Of a DNA stretch of 64,000 nt, positions 45,941-57,043 are shown piece after piece. Both the position numbers and the translations under genes were made by a program. The stretch is from Petaurus breviceps papuanus (lineage: Eukaryota; Chordata; Mammalia; Diprotodontia; Petauridae): contig JAMXIF010000003.1 in NCBI GenBank assembly GCA_028583685.1, forward strand, positions 52,712,525-52,776,524. The letters are read 5' to 3'. Position 1 is the stretch's first letter. Every line of letters starts with the position of its first letter. The notes beneath the pieces are model-generated. The model was not told where the DNA came from, made no database searches, and was given only the letters and a program-made list of their open reading frames with translations.

Positions 45941-46059
45941 TCTAATACTCATGATTACTACTAGCCTATCTTAACTTTAACTCATATCAAAACCAAAATT
46001 ATGAAATAGTTATAAAATAAAAGTATGTAGTCTAAATATGTACTCTAAAAAGTTTGTAC

Positions 46060-46225
46060 TCCAAATATCTGCAAGGCACTTTTTCCTGGCAATAACGTGA
46101 TGAGGTACATAGGAAAAAGATTAACCCCTAGCCCCCAATTTTACAGATGAGGTAACTGAAACCAGAAGTAAAATAACACGTACAGAATTGCCAAAGTAGT
46201 ATGTGGCAGAGCCAGTACTTATTAT
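46060..46225 (-). mobile_element. MIR-type SINE, antisense
   Basis: AATTTTACAGATGAGGTAAC, TGAAACCAGAAGTAAAATAA and TATGTGGCAGAGCCAGTACT match the reversed core. Confidence 0.7.
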
Positions 46226-47944
46226 ATTTCTTATTATTATATAATATATAATATTATATGATACATAATATTACTCTAGTATTTCCTTTCATTTGGTTTT
46301 CACATAGGAGATATTCTATAGGAAACAGCCTAAAGTACTGTTGACATTAAATTGATGAGTTCCTTGCCATTCTCAGTATAGTGACCAGAATTAAATGGGC
46401 CATGGGGACTAATATGCCCTCTTCCTCCTTAGAATTCCCTCAAAACTGGGTTGAGACCTATTGGCAATTCAGTGATACATTATTGCTTTGGTTTTTTTGT
46501 TTTCATTTTCGTTTTTCTTCTTCAGCTTGCAAATCTCCAACCTGGCACCTTTAGTGAACATGGAAGCCAATATTTTAAAAGCCACACACATACAGTTTAC
46601 TTCCTGCTTGGCCACAGAGCATAGAGATGGAAGAGTAAGGTGATGGCACTGTTCTCTACATATGTTCTATCTTCTCACATTCTCAGCAGATATGTTGCTT
46701 TGAAAAAAAAAAGCCCTCTTCTTCAACTTGAATGCCTTTGCTTTCTGTATGACAAAGCCCAGATACATTTTTAAAACTCAGTTTTACAGAGAAAGAGCTC
46801 AGAGTGGATATTTTAATAACCTCCCTATGGCTGCTTCTAAATAAACTTGCAAAATAAGATCTTTTGCCTTGGCAGTGCTCTCTGGAGGAGAGTGGGTGCG
46901 TAGTATGTTATGCATTAGCTGGGATACTGTATTTGGTATTGTCAGACCTGCTGAATCATTGCCCATGAATGGCCTTGCTTTCCATGGTGATTGTTTGACA
47001 GGATGCCAATGACTCCAGCCTACAGTTTCTGAAAAGCTGACCTTGTAACAACATCCACATTCTTTCTGTTGCTTTTGCTGACATCCTCCAAGGCTCTGAA
47101 AACTGTTTTCAAAACAAATATATAATGAAGTATTGTGCTGGTAAAAGCAATTGTGTTCCAGTTCATCAGATTATCTGAGGGTGTCATGTTTGCCAGAGGG
47201 CAGCACAGCAAGAAAATAAAGAGGGAGAGTAAACCAGCCTAGAAAGTTGACATTTGAGCTACAGCCTTCTAAAGCTCAGGGATAGTTTCCTAAGAGCACT
47301 CAGATGTCCAAATGAAGACAAGGCTGTTTATACGATCCATTTTCTAACTTTGCTGAAATCCTTTATTAGCTGAATGCTATGGTTTTTTTCCATTTCATTC
47401 CTTCAGAAATGACTAAATTTCTGTCATTACTCCACCTCCCCTCCCCTCCCTCTTTGCTAGAGACAGACTAGACCTCAAGGCTTCTGCACAGAACATAAAC
47501 AACAGAACAAAAGAATGGCTCAATTAATGAATGCTGGACTATTTTGACACACTGGAAGCACAGATCACATTATGGCTATCTAATCATCGCTGCTGTCTGA
47601 ATAGTCTGCATTAGCTAACAGAGAATTACAGGAGGTTCTATTAGTGTGGGATTCCCTCTTGCAGAATAATGACAACTCCAGGCCAGCAGCTGACAGTGTG
47701 CAGACACAGCTGGCTTTCCACATCATCAGAGAACGCATATTTGGCTTTCTCCTTTCTGCTGGAGTCCAGGTCTCAAAGGCCACTTGCAGGTTCTGAGGTT
47801 CATTCTTCTCCTTTTCCAGTGGTTTAGACTCAAGGACAGTTCCAACTCTACAGGCTCTGACATTGCCTTTGAACCAATCAACATTATCATCAAAATGGTG
47901 GTGATTCACACTTATGGAGTATTTCAAGGATAATCACATAGCAT
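46226..47944. other. Repeat-poor block, possible conserved non-coding DNA
   Basis: About 1.7 kb with no recognised repeat except a short AT-rich patch at 46230-46275. Composition is more even than in the surroundings. A 115-codon minus frame (47580-47927) and a 63-codon minus frame (47020-47211) lie here. I recognise no domain in either, and neither has splice or promoter support. Could be a regulatory region, but conservation cannot be judged from one sequence. Confidence 0.4.
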
Positions 47945-48140
47945 CCTTGTATTGGAAGTGTTATTATCTCTTTTTGCAGATGAGAAAACTGAGGCTAGAA
48001 GTGAAAATAATTATAGGATAATTTTAGGATCAAATAGGAGCATATGATTTAGAACTGGAACAGATGAAAGGCTATACAGGGAAGAAGTTACAGCATCAGG
48101 ATTTGAACTGATTCCAAGACCAGTAGTTTTCCCACCACAC
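47945..48140 (-). mobile_element. MIR-type SINE, antisense, diverged
   Basis: TTGCAGATGAGAAAACTGAG, GCTAGAAGTGAAAATAATTA, later TTACAGCATCAGGATTTGAA. The core is stretched by extra sequence. Confidence 0.65.
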
Positions 48141-48384
48141 ACTGTCTCGCCAGCAAAGTTGCCTGTCTTCCCAGTCCCCATGCATAACAATGAGATCTCC
48201 TACCCTGCTGGTTCTTGACAGAACAAAAGCTGGTAAATAAGAAATTTCTCCCATGTCTAACTTTTAATTCAAATGTTGACAAAATTCTTGTCAATAAGTA
48301 AAGGTTGCAGGTTGTATATGTAGCCTAAATGGGGGCAGGGGGAGGAGGAATGAGTCCTTTTGGGGATGATTTCCAGACTCAACA

Positions 48385-48560
48385 ATTAGAGAAATGCAGC
48401 TTGGGAGGATTGGTTTTGAATCCCAGTTCTGCTACTTATTACCTGTATGATGTTGGTTGATTCACTTTATTTTTCTGAGACTCATTTTTCTCATCTATAA
48501 GATGGAGGTGGGTATGGAGTAGAAGACCTTTACAATCCTTTCCAGGTCACAGTCAAAGTT
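48385..48560 (+). mobile_element. MIR-related SINE
   Basis: GGATTGGTTTTGAATCCCAG, TTCTGCTACTTATTACCTGT, CTCATTTTTCTCATCTATAA and tail GAAGACCTTTACAATCCTTT. Confidence 0.72.
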
Positions 48561-48925
48561 ATAAACTATGTACTTCAGTGGTGAAGGGCAAACAGGTCCC
48601 TCCAAATAGGTGTGATCATCAAGTGTCTTCCTCTAGATGTCTTCCTTTGCCACCAAACCAAGCAGATTTTTAACAGAACTCTTCTCATTTGGTAATTGTT
48701 ATGACCCAATGCTAACATAGATTATATATCTGCCTTAATTTTTTTTTCTCCCCAGGATAGAGAAAAGGGTTTTAAAATGCTTATCTTACACATTATCAAG
48801 AATAGTTTCAACATACAACACTGAGATGCCTAATTAACAGAGAAGACCTGATGTATTCAGCAAACTCAGAGGGGCAAAGTGCAGGAGAGTAGTTCTAAAT
48901 GTCTGGGAAGCAAGAAGTGAGGGTG
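48561..48925. other. Unique sequence, nothing recognised
   Basis: No gene or repeat supported. Confidence 0.5.
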
Positions 48926-49062
48926 ACCAGGGCAGTTGGGTGGAACAGTGGATCAAGTACCAGCCTTGGAGTCAACAGGACCTGAGTTCAAATTTGACCT
49001 CAGGCACTTACTAGCTGTGTAACTTTGGGCAAGTCAAACACAATTGCCTCAAAAAGAAGAAA
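48926..49062 (+). mobile_element. WSINE1-like marsupial SINE, complete
   Basis: GGGCAGTTGGGTGGAACAGT, CCTTGGAGTCAACAGGACCT, ACTAGCTGTGTAACTTTGGG and CACAATTGCCTCAAAAAGAA. The core-to-tail part is shortened. Confidence 0.85.
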
Positions 49063-49123
49063 AGAGGATGACTTGTAGGAATTTTTTAAAAGTTAAATAA
49101 GACTTAAGTCACATTTTCTAGAG

Positions 49124-49326
49124 CAAGGGTGGGGAATCTGCAGTCTCAAGGCCACATGTGGTTCTCTAGGTCCTCAAGTGTGTCCCTTTAACCTAATCCA
49201 AACTTCACAGAAAAAATCCCCTTAATAAAAGGATTTGTTCTGTGAAACTTGGACTCAGTCAAAAGGCCATACCCAAGGACCTAGAAGGCCACATGTTCCC
49301 TCAAGGCAGCTGGTTCCCCACCCCTG
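49124..49326. mobile_element. hAT-type MITE, near-perfect palindrome
   Basis: Starts CAAGGGTGGGGAATCTGCAG and ends GGTTCCCCACCCCTG. The two halves (CTCTAGGTCCTCAAGTG and CAAGGACCTAGAAGGCC) pair along most of the 203 bases. The 8-base flanks TTCTAGAG (49116-49123) and TTCTAGGG (49327-49334) are the target duplication typical of hAT elements. No transposase is encoded. Short internal AATCCCCTTAATAAAAGGATT is itself a small palindrome. Confidence 0.93.
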
Positions 49327-49334
49327 TTCTAGGG

Positions 49335-50587
49335 TATGGTCAAAGTACCTTCACTAAGTCTGGTATCTCATCTTGGCATGTGGGTGATCCTGGGTTGTGG
49401 GAGATTATTCCAGTAGGATTCTATTTTTGGAGGGCCCTAAAAAGATGAAGAGTCTTCCCATCCTGACTTGGCATTTGGCTACAGACTCTCTAAAGACAGG
49501 CGTGTGTAAGTTTGGAGGTGATTGAACAGTAGTGGGTGGTGAATTGGTTTGGACACACTAACTCTTGTGTCCAAAGCATCTATTTGAAATATAGAAAGAT
49601 TGTGATCTGCATTGATGGGAAGAGTACACACACAGGTGAAATTATACATCCCTGAAGTGTTCAGGGACATCTAAGCTGAGCTGGCTTCTAACTTGAATGC
49701 AAGTTTAGCTAATAATGTTCTTTCTTCCTCAAACTAGCTGACACTGTTGGTTTCAATCTTAAGATGTGATTTGTATAAGTCATCCACGTGTCCTTTTAGT
49801 GAGGTGGGAAAAAGTGGAATGCTCTTATCAGCTCTTTGAGAGTTATTATGCCATATTACATCTACAAATACTCCAGCAGAAGCAGAGTAGCACATTAAGG
49901 ATAAGGGAATATACCCAGAATTAAGATGCTTCTGTCTCTTTGCAGGTTCAGACAGAAGCATTTTGTCTAGGAAAACACCCACTCATTTATATTTTTTTCC
50001 ATAAATATTTATCCTGAAGAAACAAAATACACTCTGCCAAAAAAATGTAGAGATCTTTTGAATCTGGTTTCCATGACAAAGAGTTTATAGCTGAAATGGA
50101 GTTCAAGGAATTGTCATGTTTACGTGTGGTGTTATATAGTAAGAACCAAATCTATAATTGAATTTTATGCACTTTAGAGGAGAGTATTTGTGTCACATTT
50201 TCAAGTGGAAGTTGTGTTCAACACACATAATTCAGAGTACATATGTAACACCAGAGTTGTGAATATTCTTTGTAGACAAATAATCATTTCATTGTTGTCC
50301 ATCATATTCCAGAATTTAGAGGTAAATTTTGTTACTATCACTCCAAAATCTTGAATATATTATTATGATATTTAAAAGAATCATCTAGTTGATAGGTTTT
50401 GCTTTTCTGATGTTGTCACAGAAAGACTTTACATAGTTTACATAGTTCTCCCATCTGACACTATATTCTTTTCTGTTATTAACATTATAGATTTAGAGAT
50501 AGATAGAAACTTAGGCATGTTATTCAATCCCCTTCCTCATATTCCTAATGAAGAAATCCAGTCCAGTCCAATCCAATCCTGTCCAGC
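49335..50587. other. Unique sequence, nothing recognised
   Basis: AT-rich, with no gene or transposon that I can support. The 82-codon minus frame at 49734-49982 shows no domain. Confidence 0.5.
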
Positions 50588-50725
50588 TCAATAAGCAGTT
50601 ATTAAGTGTCTCCTACTATTGCTAGCTCGAGGCATGTAAAGTCAAAATGAATCTATTCCAACTGATATTCTGCATGATTCTGGGAAAAACAGTTCTTGCT
50701 CTTAAGGAGCATTCTGCTGGGAGTT
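50588..50725 (-). mobile_element. L2 LINE 3' end, antisense
   Basis: CTCAATAAGCAGTTATTAAG, TGTCTCCTACTATTGCTAGC and CTTGCTCTTAAGGAGCATTC are the reversed L2 3' region. A short AATCC/AGTCC run lies just before it. Confidence 0.7.
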
Positions 50726-50870
50726 GTCATATAAATTTATCCAGGAAAACAATAACTAGAAGGGTCAGAATTAAAACGTAGACCCACTGACTTCTAATCC
50801 ATCATTCTTTTCAATCCATCAAGCTCTAGCTCTTCATTTCAAATGTGTAGAAGACTTTGGGGGCAAGGGG

Positions 50871-50919
50871 AAGAGAGAGAGACGGAGACAGAGACAGAGA
50901 GGGAAAGAGAGACAGAGAC

Positions 50920-50950
<31 letters not shown>

Positions 50951-50998
50951 AAGAGACAGAGACAGACAGAGACAGAGGTACAGAGATAGAGAGAGAAA
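50871..50998. repeat. (GAGACA)n microsatellite
   Basis: About 125 bases of GAGACA with GAGAGA interruptions; the same motif as the reversed tract at 63401. Confidence 0.96.
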
Positions 50999-51127
50999 TT
51001 CTCTAAAGACTATAAGTTGCAAAGAAAGGGGCAATTTGCATCTAATACAGGGAGTTGTTTTATCTGAGAATTCTATATATCAACAAAATCTAGTCCATTG
51101 TTATTTCTATACATTATAAAAAGAAGA

Positions 51128-51356
51128 GTTAAGCATTTATGTGCCAAGCACTGTGCTAAGAGCTTTTTACAAATATTATTTCATTTGATCCTCACTAATA
51201 CCCTTGCAATAATTCACCTTGAGTGAAGTTTTACAGTTGAGGAATCAGACAGACAGAGGTTAAATGACTTGCCCAGGGTCACACAACTAGTTAAATATCT
51301 GTAGCATGATTTGAATTCAGGTCTTCCTAACCCTAGGTCCAGCACTCTCTCCACTC
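51128..51356 (-). mobile_element. Ther-1/MIR CORE-SINE, antisense, near full length
   Basis: AAGCATTTATGTGCCAAGCA, CTGTGCTAAGAGCTTTTTAC, TACAGTTGAGGAATCAGACA, GACTTGCCCAGGGTCACACA and a head with CAGCACTCTCTCCACTCC. Confidence 0.88.
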
Positions 51357-51970
51357 CAAAAACAGAACTATAAGAGTAAATTTTAATCATGTCATCCCAT
51401 TTTCTCACAAGGTTAATGAAGACAGTTTGTCTTACCCCAACTGGATGGCCATATTTTTATTTTGGTACTCAAAAGCAAATATCTTTTGTTATTTGACTTG
51501 AACAATATAATAGTGAGGAGAAACACTGATTTAGAGTGAATACAACTTTTTTTTTCTAGTCTGAACAAAAATGTATTAATCCTTCTGTATTTCTCAAAAT
51601 TCAATTCCCTTTTGGGAAAAGATCTTAAACCATAGGTACAGATCATCATTCTACAACTGGGCTAGGTCTTAGATATGATGTTTTAGTTAGTTTTTGTTTA
51701 ACTTTCATTCCTCAAAGGTCATTTTAGGGAGAAGTTCTTGGACCTGAGAGGTCCAAAGTTTAGAAAAAGCCTATGGCAGTGAAAGATGGCTTGCAATTAT
51801 GTTGGCCTTCTTGGTTTATTTTTCTTTTGTAATTCCTCTTTTTTAAAACACATCCTGTAAAAAATGATCTATGTGTTTCAGAAAGTTTAAGATGTCTGGT
51901 TTGCTTAAACTATAGATGTTTTGCAAAGAAATAAGTACTTCTGTAGATAATAATTGTTCAAGAATATGGT
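51357..51970. other. Unique AT-rich sequence
   Basis: No gene or repeat supported. Confidence 0.5.
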
Positions 51971-52289
51971 AGAATTTGTCTTTGTGGGACTATTAAATGT
52001 ATATTAAATACTTAAGCATTCTATGAGTGAAAAGGACAGCTAAGTGGTGCAGAATATAGAACACAGGGCTTGGAATCAGGAAGACTCATCTTGATGAGTT
52101 CACATCTGGCCTCAGACACTTACTAGATGTGTGACCCTGGGCAAGTCACTTAACCCTCTTTACCCCAGTTCATCACCTCTAAAATGAGTTGGAGAAGGAA
52201 ATGGCAAACCACCCCAGTGTCTCTGCAAGGAGACCCCAGATGAAGTCATGGAGAAGTAGACATGGCTAAAAAATGACTTAACAACAACA
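51971..52289 (+). mobile_element. Mar-1-type SINE plus shared upstream flank (copy A)
   Basis: The SINE itself (about 52030-52289) has GGACAGCTAAGTGGTGCAGA, GACCCTGGGCAAGTCACTTA, GGAGAAGGAAATGGCAAACC and ends AACAACAAC. The 60 bases upstream (51971-52030), from AGAATTTGTCTTTGTGGGAC, recur upstream of the SINE at 53283. Both copies also share the rare internal ATCTTGATGAGTTC. Confidence 0.88.
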
Positions 52290-53099
52290 TAAGTAAAATG
52301 TGTTTAGAATTTTGAGAGGGGGGTATAAGAGTGGTCAATTGTAATTAATATAGTCAAAATATTTAAAAATCAGAATCAATAAACAAGGAAATTGTTCCCT
52401 TCTGCCACTCCCCATATTAACAGTTCAGGCTGTTCCAGGATGCAAGTAGCAAGTCACAAAATGTCTTTATAAAGTGCTTGTATTTTCCAGCTCTCCTAAA
52501 TAAATAGTGACACATAACAGAAACAGATACAACAGCAGTCATAAGAAAATTCTGTTAGTGGACAGAATCCTGGCTTATCAAATTTATAGATGACATTAAA
52601 CTGGGACAAGCAATGCAGCATATGACAAAAAGAGGTACCACAAAGATCCTAACAGGCTAAGCATGATGGATTGAATCTAGCAAGATAGAACTGAAGAGGG
52701 TTAAATACAAAGGCTTGTACTTCAATTTAAAAAAAAAAGCACCTCTGCAAGGATGGACAGCCTGTGAAGGGTTTTGTTTCTGTTGTATTTTGCTGTTGTG
52801 GTCTGTGAGTTCAGTTGGAGTCAACAGTGTGAACTGACTTATCAAAAAAGGTTATGTCTTCTTAGGTAGCAGTAATAGATGTATATTATCCCAAATGAGA
52901 TGAGGCTACATGGGAATTATCATATTCGGCTCTGGACGCTGTGTTTTATGGGAGGGATGTTGATAATCTGAAGTGGGTCTGGATCAGGGGTTTACCTTTA
53001 CGTGTGTTTTGGCAGGCTGGTGAAGCCAAGGGACTTCTCAGAATAATGTTTTCAGAGGCACAAAATAAAATACATGGCAATACAAAGGAAACCAATCAT

Positions 53100-53662
53100 G
53101 TTGTTCCTCAATCATTTTAGTTGTCTTTGTGACCTCATGTGGGGTTTTCTTGGCAAAGACACGAGAGTGCTTTGCCATTTCCTTCTCCAGCTCATTTTAC
53201 AGATGAGGAAACTGAGGCAAACAGGGTTAAGAGACTGACCTGGGCTCACACAGCTATTAAGTATCTGCGTCCATTTTTTAACAGAATTTTTCTTTATGGG
53301 ACTATTAAGTATATATACAGTACATAAAATAATTAAGCATTTTATGAGTCAAAAAGGGCACAATAAAAAAGGTAGCAAAGTGCATAAAGCACTGGGTTTG
53401 GAATAAGGAAAACTCATCTTGATGAGTTCAAATCTGTCCTCTGACATTTAATAGCTATATGATCCTGGGCAAGTTACTTAACCCTGTTTGCCTCAGACAT
53501 CTGTAAAATGATCTGGAGAAGGGAATGGAAAACTACTCTACTGTCTCTGCCAAGAAGACCCTAAATGTGATCATGAAAAATCAGACACAACTGAAATACT
53601 TGAACAACAACTTTTTGACTCTGGGCCTGGCATTCTATCCACTGTGTCACCTAACTGCTTGG
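53100..53662 (-). mobile_element. Mar-1-type SINE, antisense, split by another SINE
   Basis: Left part has GTTCCTCAATCATTTTAGTT, TGGGGTTTTCTTGGCAAAGA and GATGAGGAAACTGAGGCAAA. It stops near 53270 and resumes after 53611 as GACTCTGGGCCTGGCATTCT and CTGTGTCACCTAACTGC. About 35 bases of the expected sequence are missing at the break. Confidence 0.87.
53283..53611 (+). mobile_element. Mar-1-type SINE with 5' flank (copy B), inserted in a SINE
   Basis: About 80 bases upstream of the SINE (AGAATTTTTCTTTATGGGAC onward) match those before the SINE at 52030. The SINE body shares ATCTTGATGAGTTC with copy A. The insert ends exactly at the SINE tail GAACAACAAC. It therefore looks as if a transcript beginning upstream of a SINE was inserted. 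Confidence 0.82.
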
Positions 53663-54190
53663 AATCATTATATTAAAATGTAATTATAAAAAGTATTTTT
53701 AAAAACAAGCTCTCAGGGAAAGGTTAAGGTCCTCCTCCCCATACCAATCCCCCACTCCTTTAGAGAAAGACAGTCAGTATGATGGGAGACTGAAACCATA
53801 ACATACAATGATCCGTTGAAGGTGGTTGGCATGTTGAGCCTTAAAAAGTGAAACATTCGTGAAAAAATGATAGTTGTCTTCAAATATCTGCATGGCTGCT
53901 CTATAAAAGAAAGATAATAAGATTTTTTTTACTGCAGCTCTCCAAAGGGAAAAACCAAGACTGAAAAGTGGAAATTATAGGGAAGAAGATTTTGTGTCAG
54001 CCCAAAGAAGAATTTTAGAAAAATTATAGCTCTCTGAAAATGGAATGGGATACTTTTTGAAGTAACAAATTCCTTGTCACTGGAGGTGACTGAATGACAA
54101 CTCAGGAACTTATCTAGTAGGTGGGATTCTCTAACAGCGTAGGAGTTGGAGTAAATGACCTGACACCAAAGAATCATGTACTAACAGAGA

Positions 54191-54659
54191 GCTGGAATGG
54201 ACTTCCAAAGTCGCTTTAAGTCGCTTTATCTAACTTACACCTAAAACTCTTTTTAAAAATTTCTTTGTAAATGCTTTTATTATGAACTTTACAAATACCA
54301 AATAAAATGGGCATTTATATATACAAAGGGGAAGAGTAAAATAGTACAATCGTGCCTTTCCTTTTAACATATAATAAACTCAAGTAACTTTTTTCTTTTT
54401 GCAGGGGGGAAGGCAGTGCAAATGGGGTTTAAAGTTTCATGGTATAGGAGAGTGATATAGGCACAGATTAGGGTCAGACAATTTTCTAGCACCTAGTGGA
54501 AGACACAAAGCCTTATTGTCGCTGTCTCTTTCGCCCTCCTCAGTGTGGTATGGGAAATTAGAAGAGGGCTTGGCAATTACAACTTGGATGGGACATAGCT
54601 TTAGGAATGGCCACAAATCACATCATGAGTTTAAGTATGTCTTCCTATTACTGTAGAGG
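54191..54659. other. Unique sequence with a possible SINE fragment
   Basis: GGGGGGAAGGCAGTGCAAAT near 54403 resembles the reversed end of a WSINE1-like copy but is too short to be sure. The rest is AT-rich and unrecognised. Confidence 0.35.
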
Positions 54660-55152
54660 GTACTGCCTTCCTCCCACTCACTCAGGCTTGCAACCACAGT
54701 GTCATTCTTAACTCCTCACTCTCACTTATCCAATCCATTACCAGATCATTTAGTTTCCACCTTTACATCTCTCTTTACTTTCTCTTCTCTACACACAAAT
54801 TGCCACTAACCTAATTCAGTCCCTCATTACCTCTTATGTGTACTATTACAATAGCCTCCTAATTGGTCTCTCTACTTCAAGTGTTTCCTCATTCCAATTC
54901 ATCTTCCATTCAGCTGCCAAAGTGATTTTCTGAAAGTGTAGGTCTGACCATGTCATCTCCCCTACCTAATATATTCCAATGGCTCCCTGTCACCTCCAGG
55001 ATCAAATATAAAGTCCTTTGGCTGGCATTTAAAATTCTTCAGAACCTGGCCTTTGTCTGCTTTTTCAGTTTTCTTACACTTTACTCCCATCTACATACTC
55101 TACAATCCATCCATACTGACTTACTTTCTAGTCCTTCAACATAACATTCCAT
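54660..55152 (+). mobile_element. L2 LINE, end of ORF2, sense
   Basis: CACAGTGTCATTCTTAACTC, CCTCCTAATTGGTCTCTCTA, GCTGCCAAAGTGATTTTCTG, CAATGGCTCCCTGTCACCTC and TCAAATATAAAGTCCTTTGG match the C-terminal part of the L2 ORF2, with stops. It ends abruptly at the antisense L2. Confidence 0.88.
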
Positions 55153-55154
55153 CA

Positions 55155-56060
55155 CCCAAACAGAGGATTTTATATCTGACCTTGGAGGTGAAAGGGAGCC
55201 ACTGGAGTTTATACAGGGGGTGGAATGCGACTTGGGGTAGAGGGGACATGATTGACTTAAACTTTAAGAAAATCACTTTTGCTGCTGAATGAAGTATTGA
55301 CTAGAGGAGAGATTTGTGGCAGGGAGACCAACCAGCAAGCTATTGAAATAGTCCAGGAATGCAGAGAAGACCTGCACCAGGGTGAGACAACATTAGAGGA
55401 GGAAAGGAGTGTATTGGAGAGATCTTTCAAAAGTGAAATTCACAAGCCTTAGAAACATATTGGAAATGGTGGGGTGAGAGATTAAGCAGTCTAGAATACC
55501 AACCTGAAGGACTAGGAAGATGGCAATGCAGCATCAAGGGCAAAGAATAAGAAAAAGTCACTGGTGGCTTTGAAGAGTACCAGTAGAGTGGTAGTGTTAG
55601 ACTGGAGATAGGGAAATGAATTGTTGGAAGGAAGTGGAGACCAGATATGTAAATTGTTCTGTCTAGAATTTGAAATGTGAAGGGAAGGAGAAAAATAGTA
55701 TGGCAGCTAGAGAGAATGGTACCAGCAAGTGGTTTGAGTTTTTGTTGTTTGTTTTCTTATTTTAGACTGGGGGAAAAGAAACCTGAGCTTGACTGTGGAG
55801 AATGGACCACCAGATAAGGAGAGATTAAATATGATCAATGGGACAAGCTCCCATTGGAGACAGAAGGATGGGATATCAGGGTTTCAAGTAGAAGGGTTAG
55901 TATTGGCAAAGAGGAAGGCAATCTAACACTCTGACACCTGGAGCAAAGGAGGAGATGGTGAATGAAGATAGGGAGGTTTTAATTTCTGGAGGATGGGAAA
56001 CCAATAAAGCCCAGAATAGTTAGGTTGAATATTATTTTAAAATAAAAAGATAATCTGAGT
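55155..56060 (-). mobile_element. L2 LINE, ORF2 region, antisense
   Basis: AACAGAGGATTTTATATCTG, GGGAGCCACTGGAGTTTATA, AAATCACTTTTGCTGCTGAA, AAGCTATTGAAATAGTCCAG and GAAATTCACAAGCCTTAGAA are antisense L2 in the right order. The orientation flips at about 55153. Confidence 0.85.
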
Positions 56061-56167
56061 GAGAAAAGAAGGGTAGAACTGAGGGCATCAAGACAGATGA
56101 GAAGACTTGGAACAGCTCCTGTAGGAGGGATGAGAGGGAGTCAACTGGAGACAAATAGCAAGATCGC

Positions 56168-56265
56168 TAAGGCAGGTAGGTGGCAAAGGGCCAGACCTGA
56201 TGTCAGGAAGACTCATCTTCCTGAGTTCAAATCTGGCTTCACACACTTACTAGCTGTGTGAAAAC
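56168..56265 (+). mobile_element. Marsupial CORE-SINE, 3'-truncated
   Basis: GGCAGGTAGGTGGCAAAGGG, AAGACTCATCTTCCTGAGTT, CTTACTAGCTGTGTGAAAAC; the end of the core and the tail are missing. Confidence 0.78.
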
Positions 56266-56399
56266 AACAAGAAGAATAGGATTCAGTTGTCATTAAATAA
56301 CATGAATTTTCAACAGATCCACTTAGCACAGTTTGCAGCAGCCAGCGGCTCATGAGTAGGAGTAGATCATCGATGGTGGAGGTGTTGCTTTCTCTCTAA

Positions 56400-56560
56400 T
56401 CAGGTTATTAATTATCTGTATCCTTGCCTCAAGCTATTTATCTACTTATTTGTATTACCAAATAGCTCCTTAGGAGCAGAGGCTTTTTAGAAAATTGGAT
56501 CTCCAGCTAGAACTGTGTTTGGCACATTTTAGGTACAAAAGAAATCCTTGTTGAATTGAA
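56400..56560 (+). mobile_element. L2 LINE 3' end, sense
   Basis: TAGCTCCTTAGGAGCAGAGG, AACTGTGTTTGGCACATTTT and CTTGTTGAATTGAACAGAAT, the L2 terminus with a TTGAA-type tail. Confidence 0.7.
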
Positions 56561-56848
56561 CAGAATTCAGTTGAAAAAGGCAATATATTTACCTTATCAC
56601 GTGTCATTTAATTTCTTCTTCTCCAAGTTGTAAAACTAAAACCATTTTCCTTTAGAGTAAAAGAATATTTCCTGTATTTATTGCTCTTCATTTGCACAGG
56701 TGAAAATTTTGCCTTTCAGGTGTCAAATGTCAGGTTGGCTGAGAGTGGGTACAGAGAAAGGCAGTCAGGTGGAATTCATGGTCAGTTTGCAAAGTTGCCA
56801 TCTTCAGGTTTAGTAAGGGCAAGAGCAATGGAAATTCGGCTAGCTATA

Positions 56849-56872
56849 TCTATCTATCTATCTATCTATCTA

Positions 56873-56912
<40 letters not shown>

Positions 56913-57043
56913 CCTATCTATCATCTATCTATCTACCTATCTATCATCTATCTATTTATCTATCTACCTATCTATCTATCATCTATCTGTCTATCTATTT
57001 ATCTATTTATCATCTATCTATCTACCTACCTACCTATCTATCA
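56849..57043. repeat. Compound (TATC)n/(TGTC)n microsatellite
   Basis: TATC units, then seven TGTC units, then TATC with TACC and ATC interruptions, for about 195 bases. The 133-codon frame across it is an artefact. Confidence 0.97.

Larger units (their letters stand above)
52560..54190 (+). mobile_element. CR1/L3 LINE, end of ORF2 and 3' end, sense, interrupted
   Basis: TTATAGATGACATTAAACTG is the decayed FADDTKL reverse transcriptase segment. GGCTAAGCATGATGGATTGA, CTCTGGACGCTGTGTTTTAT and AGTGGAATGGGCTGC-like AAAATGGAATGGGATAC follow in the order of CR1/L3. Later GACTGAATGACAACTCAGG matches the 3' end. SINEs at 53100-53662 split the copy. Stops and indels are frequent, so it is inactive. 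Confidence 0.82.

Noticed and set aside
47580-47927. 115-codon minus-strand frame as a possible gene
   Set aside because: No recognisable domain, no second exon or promoter support; length is possible by chance in 64 kb.
50871-50998. Regularly spaced direct repeats as a CRISPR-like array
   Set aside because: Simple GAGACA microsatellite without unique spacers; the host is a mammal.
52030-52289. tRNA gene in the SINE heads
   Set aside because: The SINE heads descend from tRNA and keep box-like motifs, but no intact cloverleaf with acceptor stem is visible.
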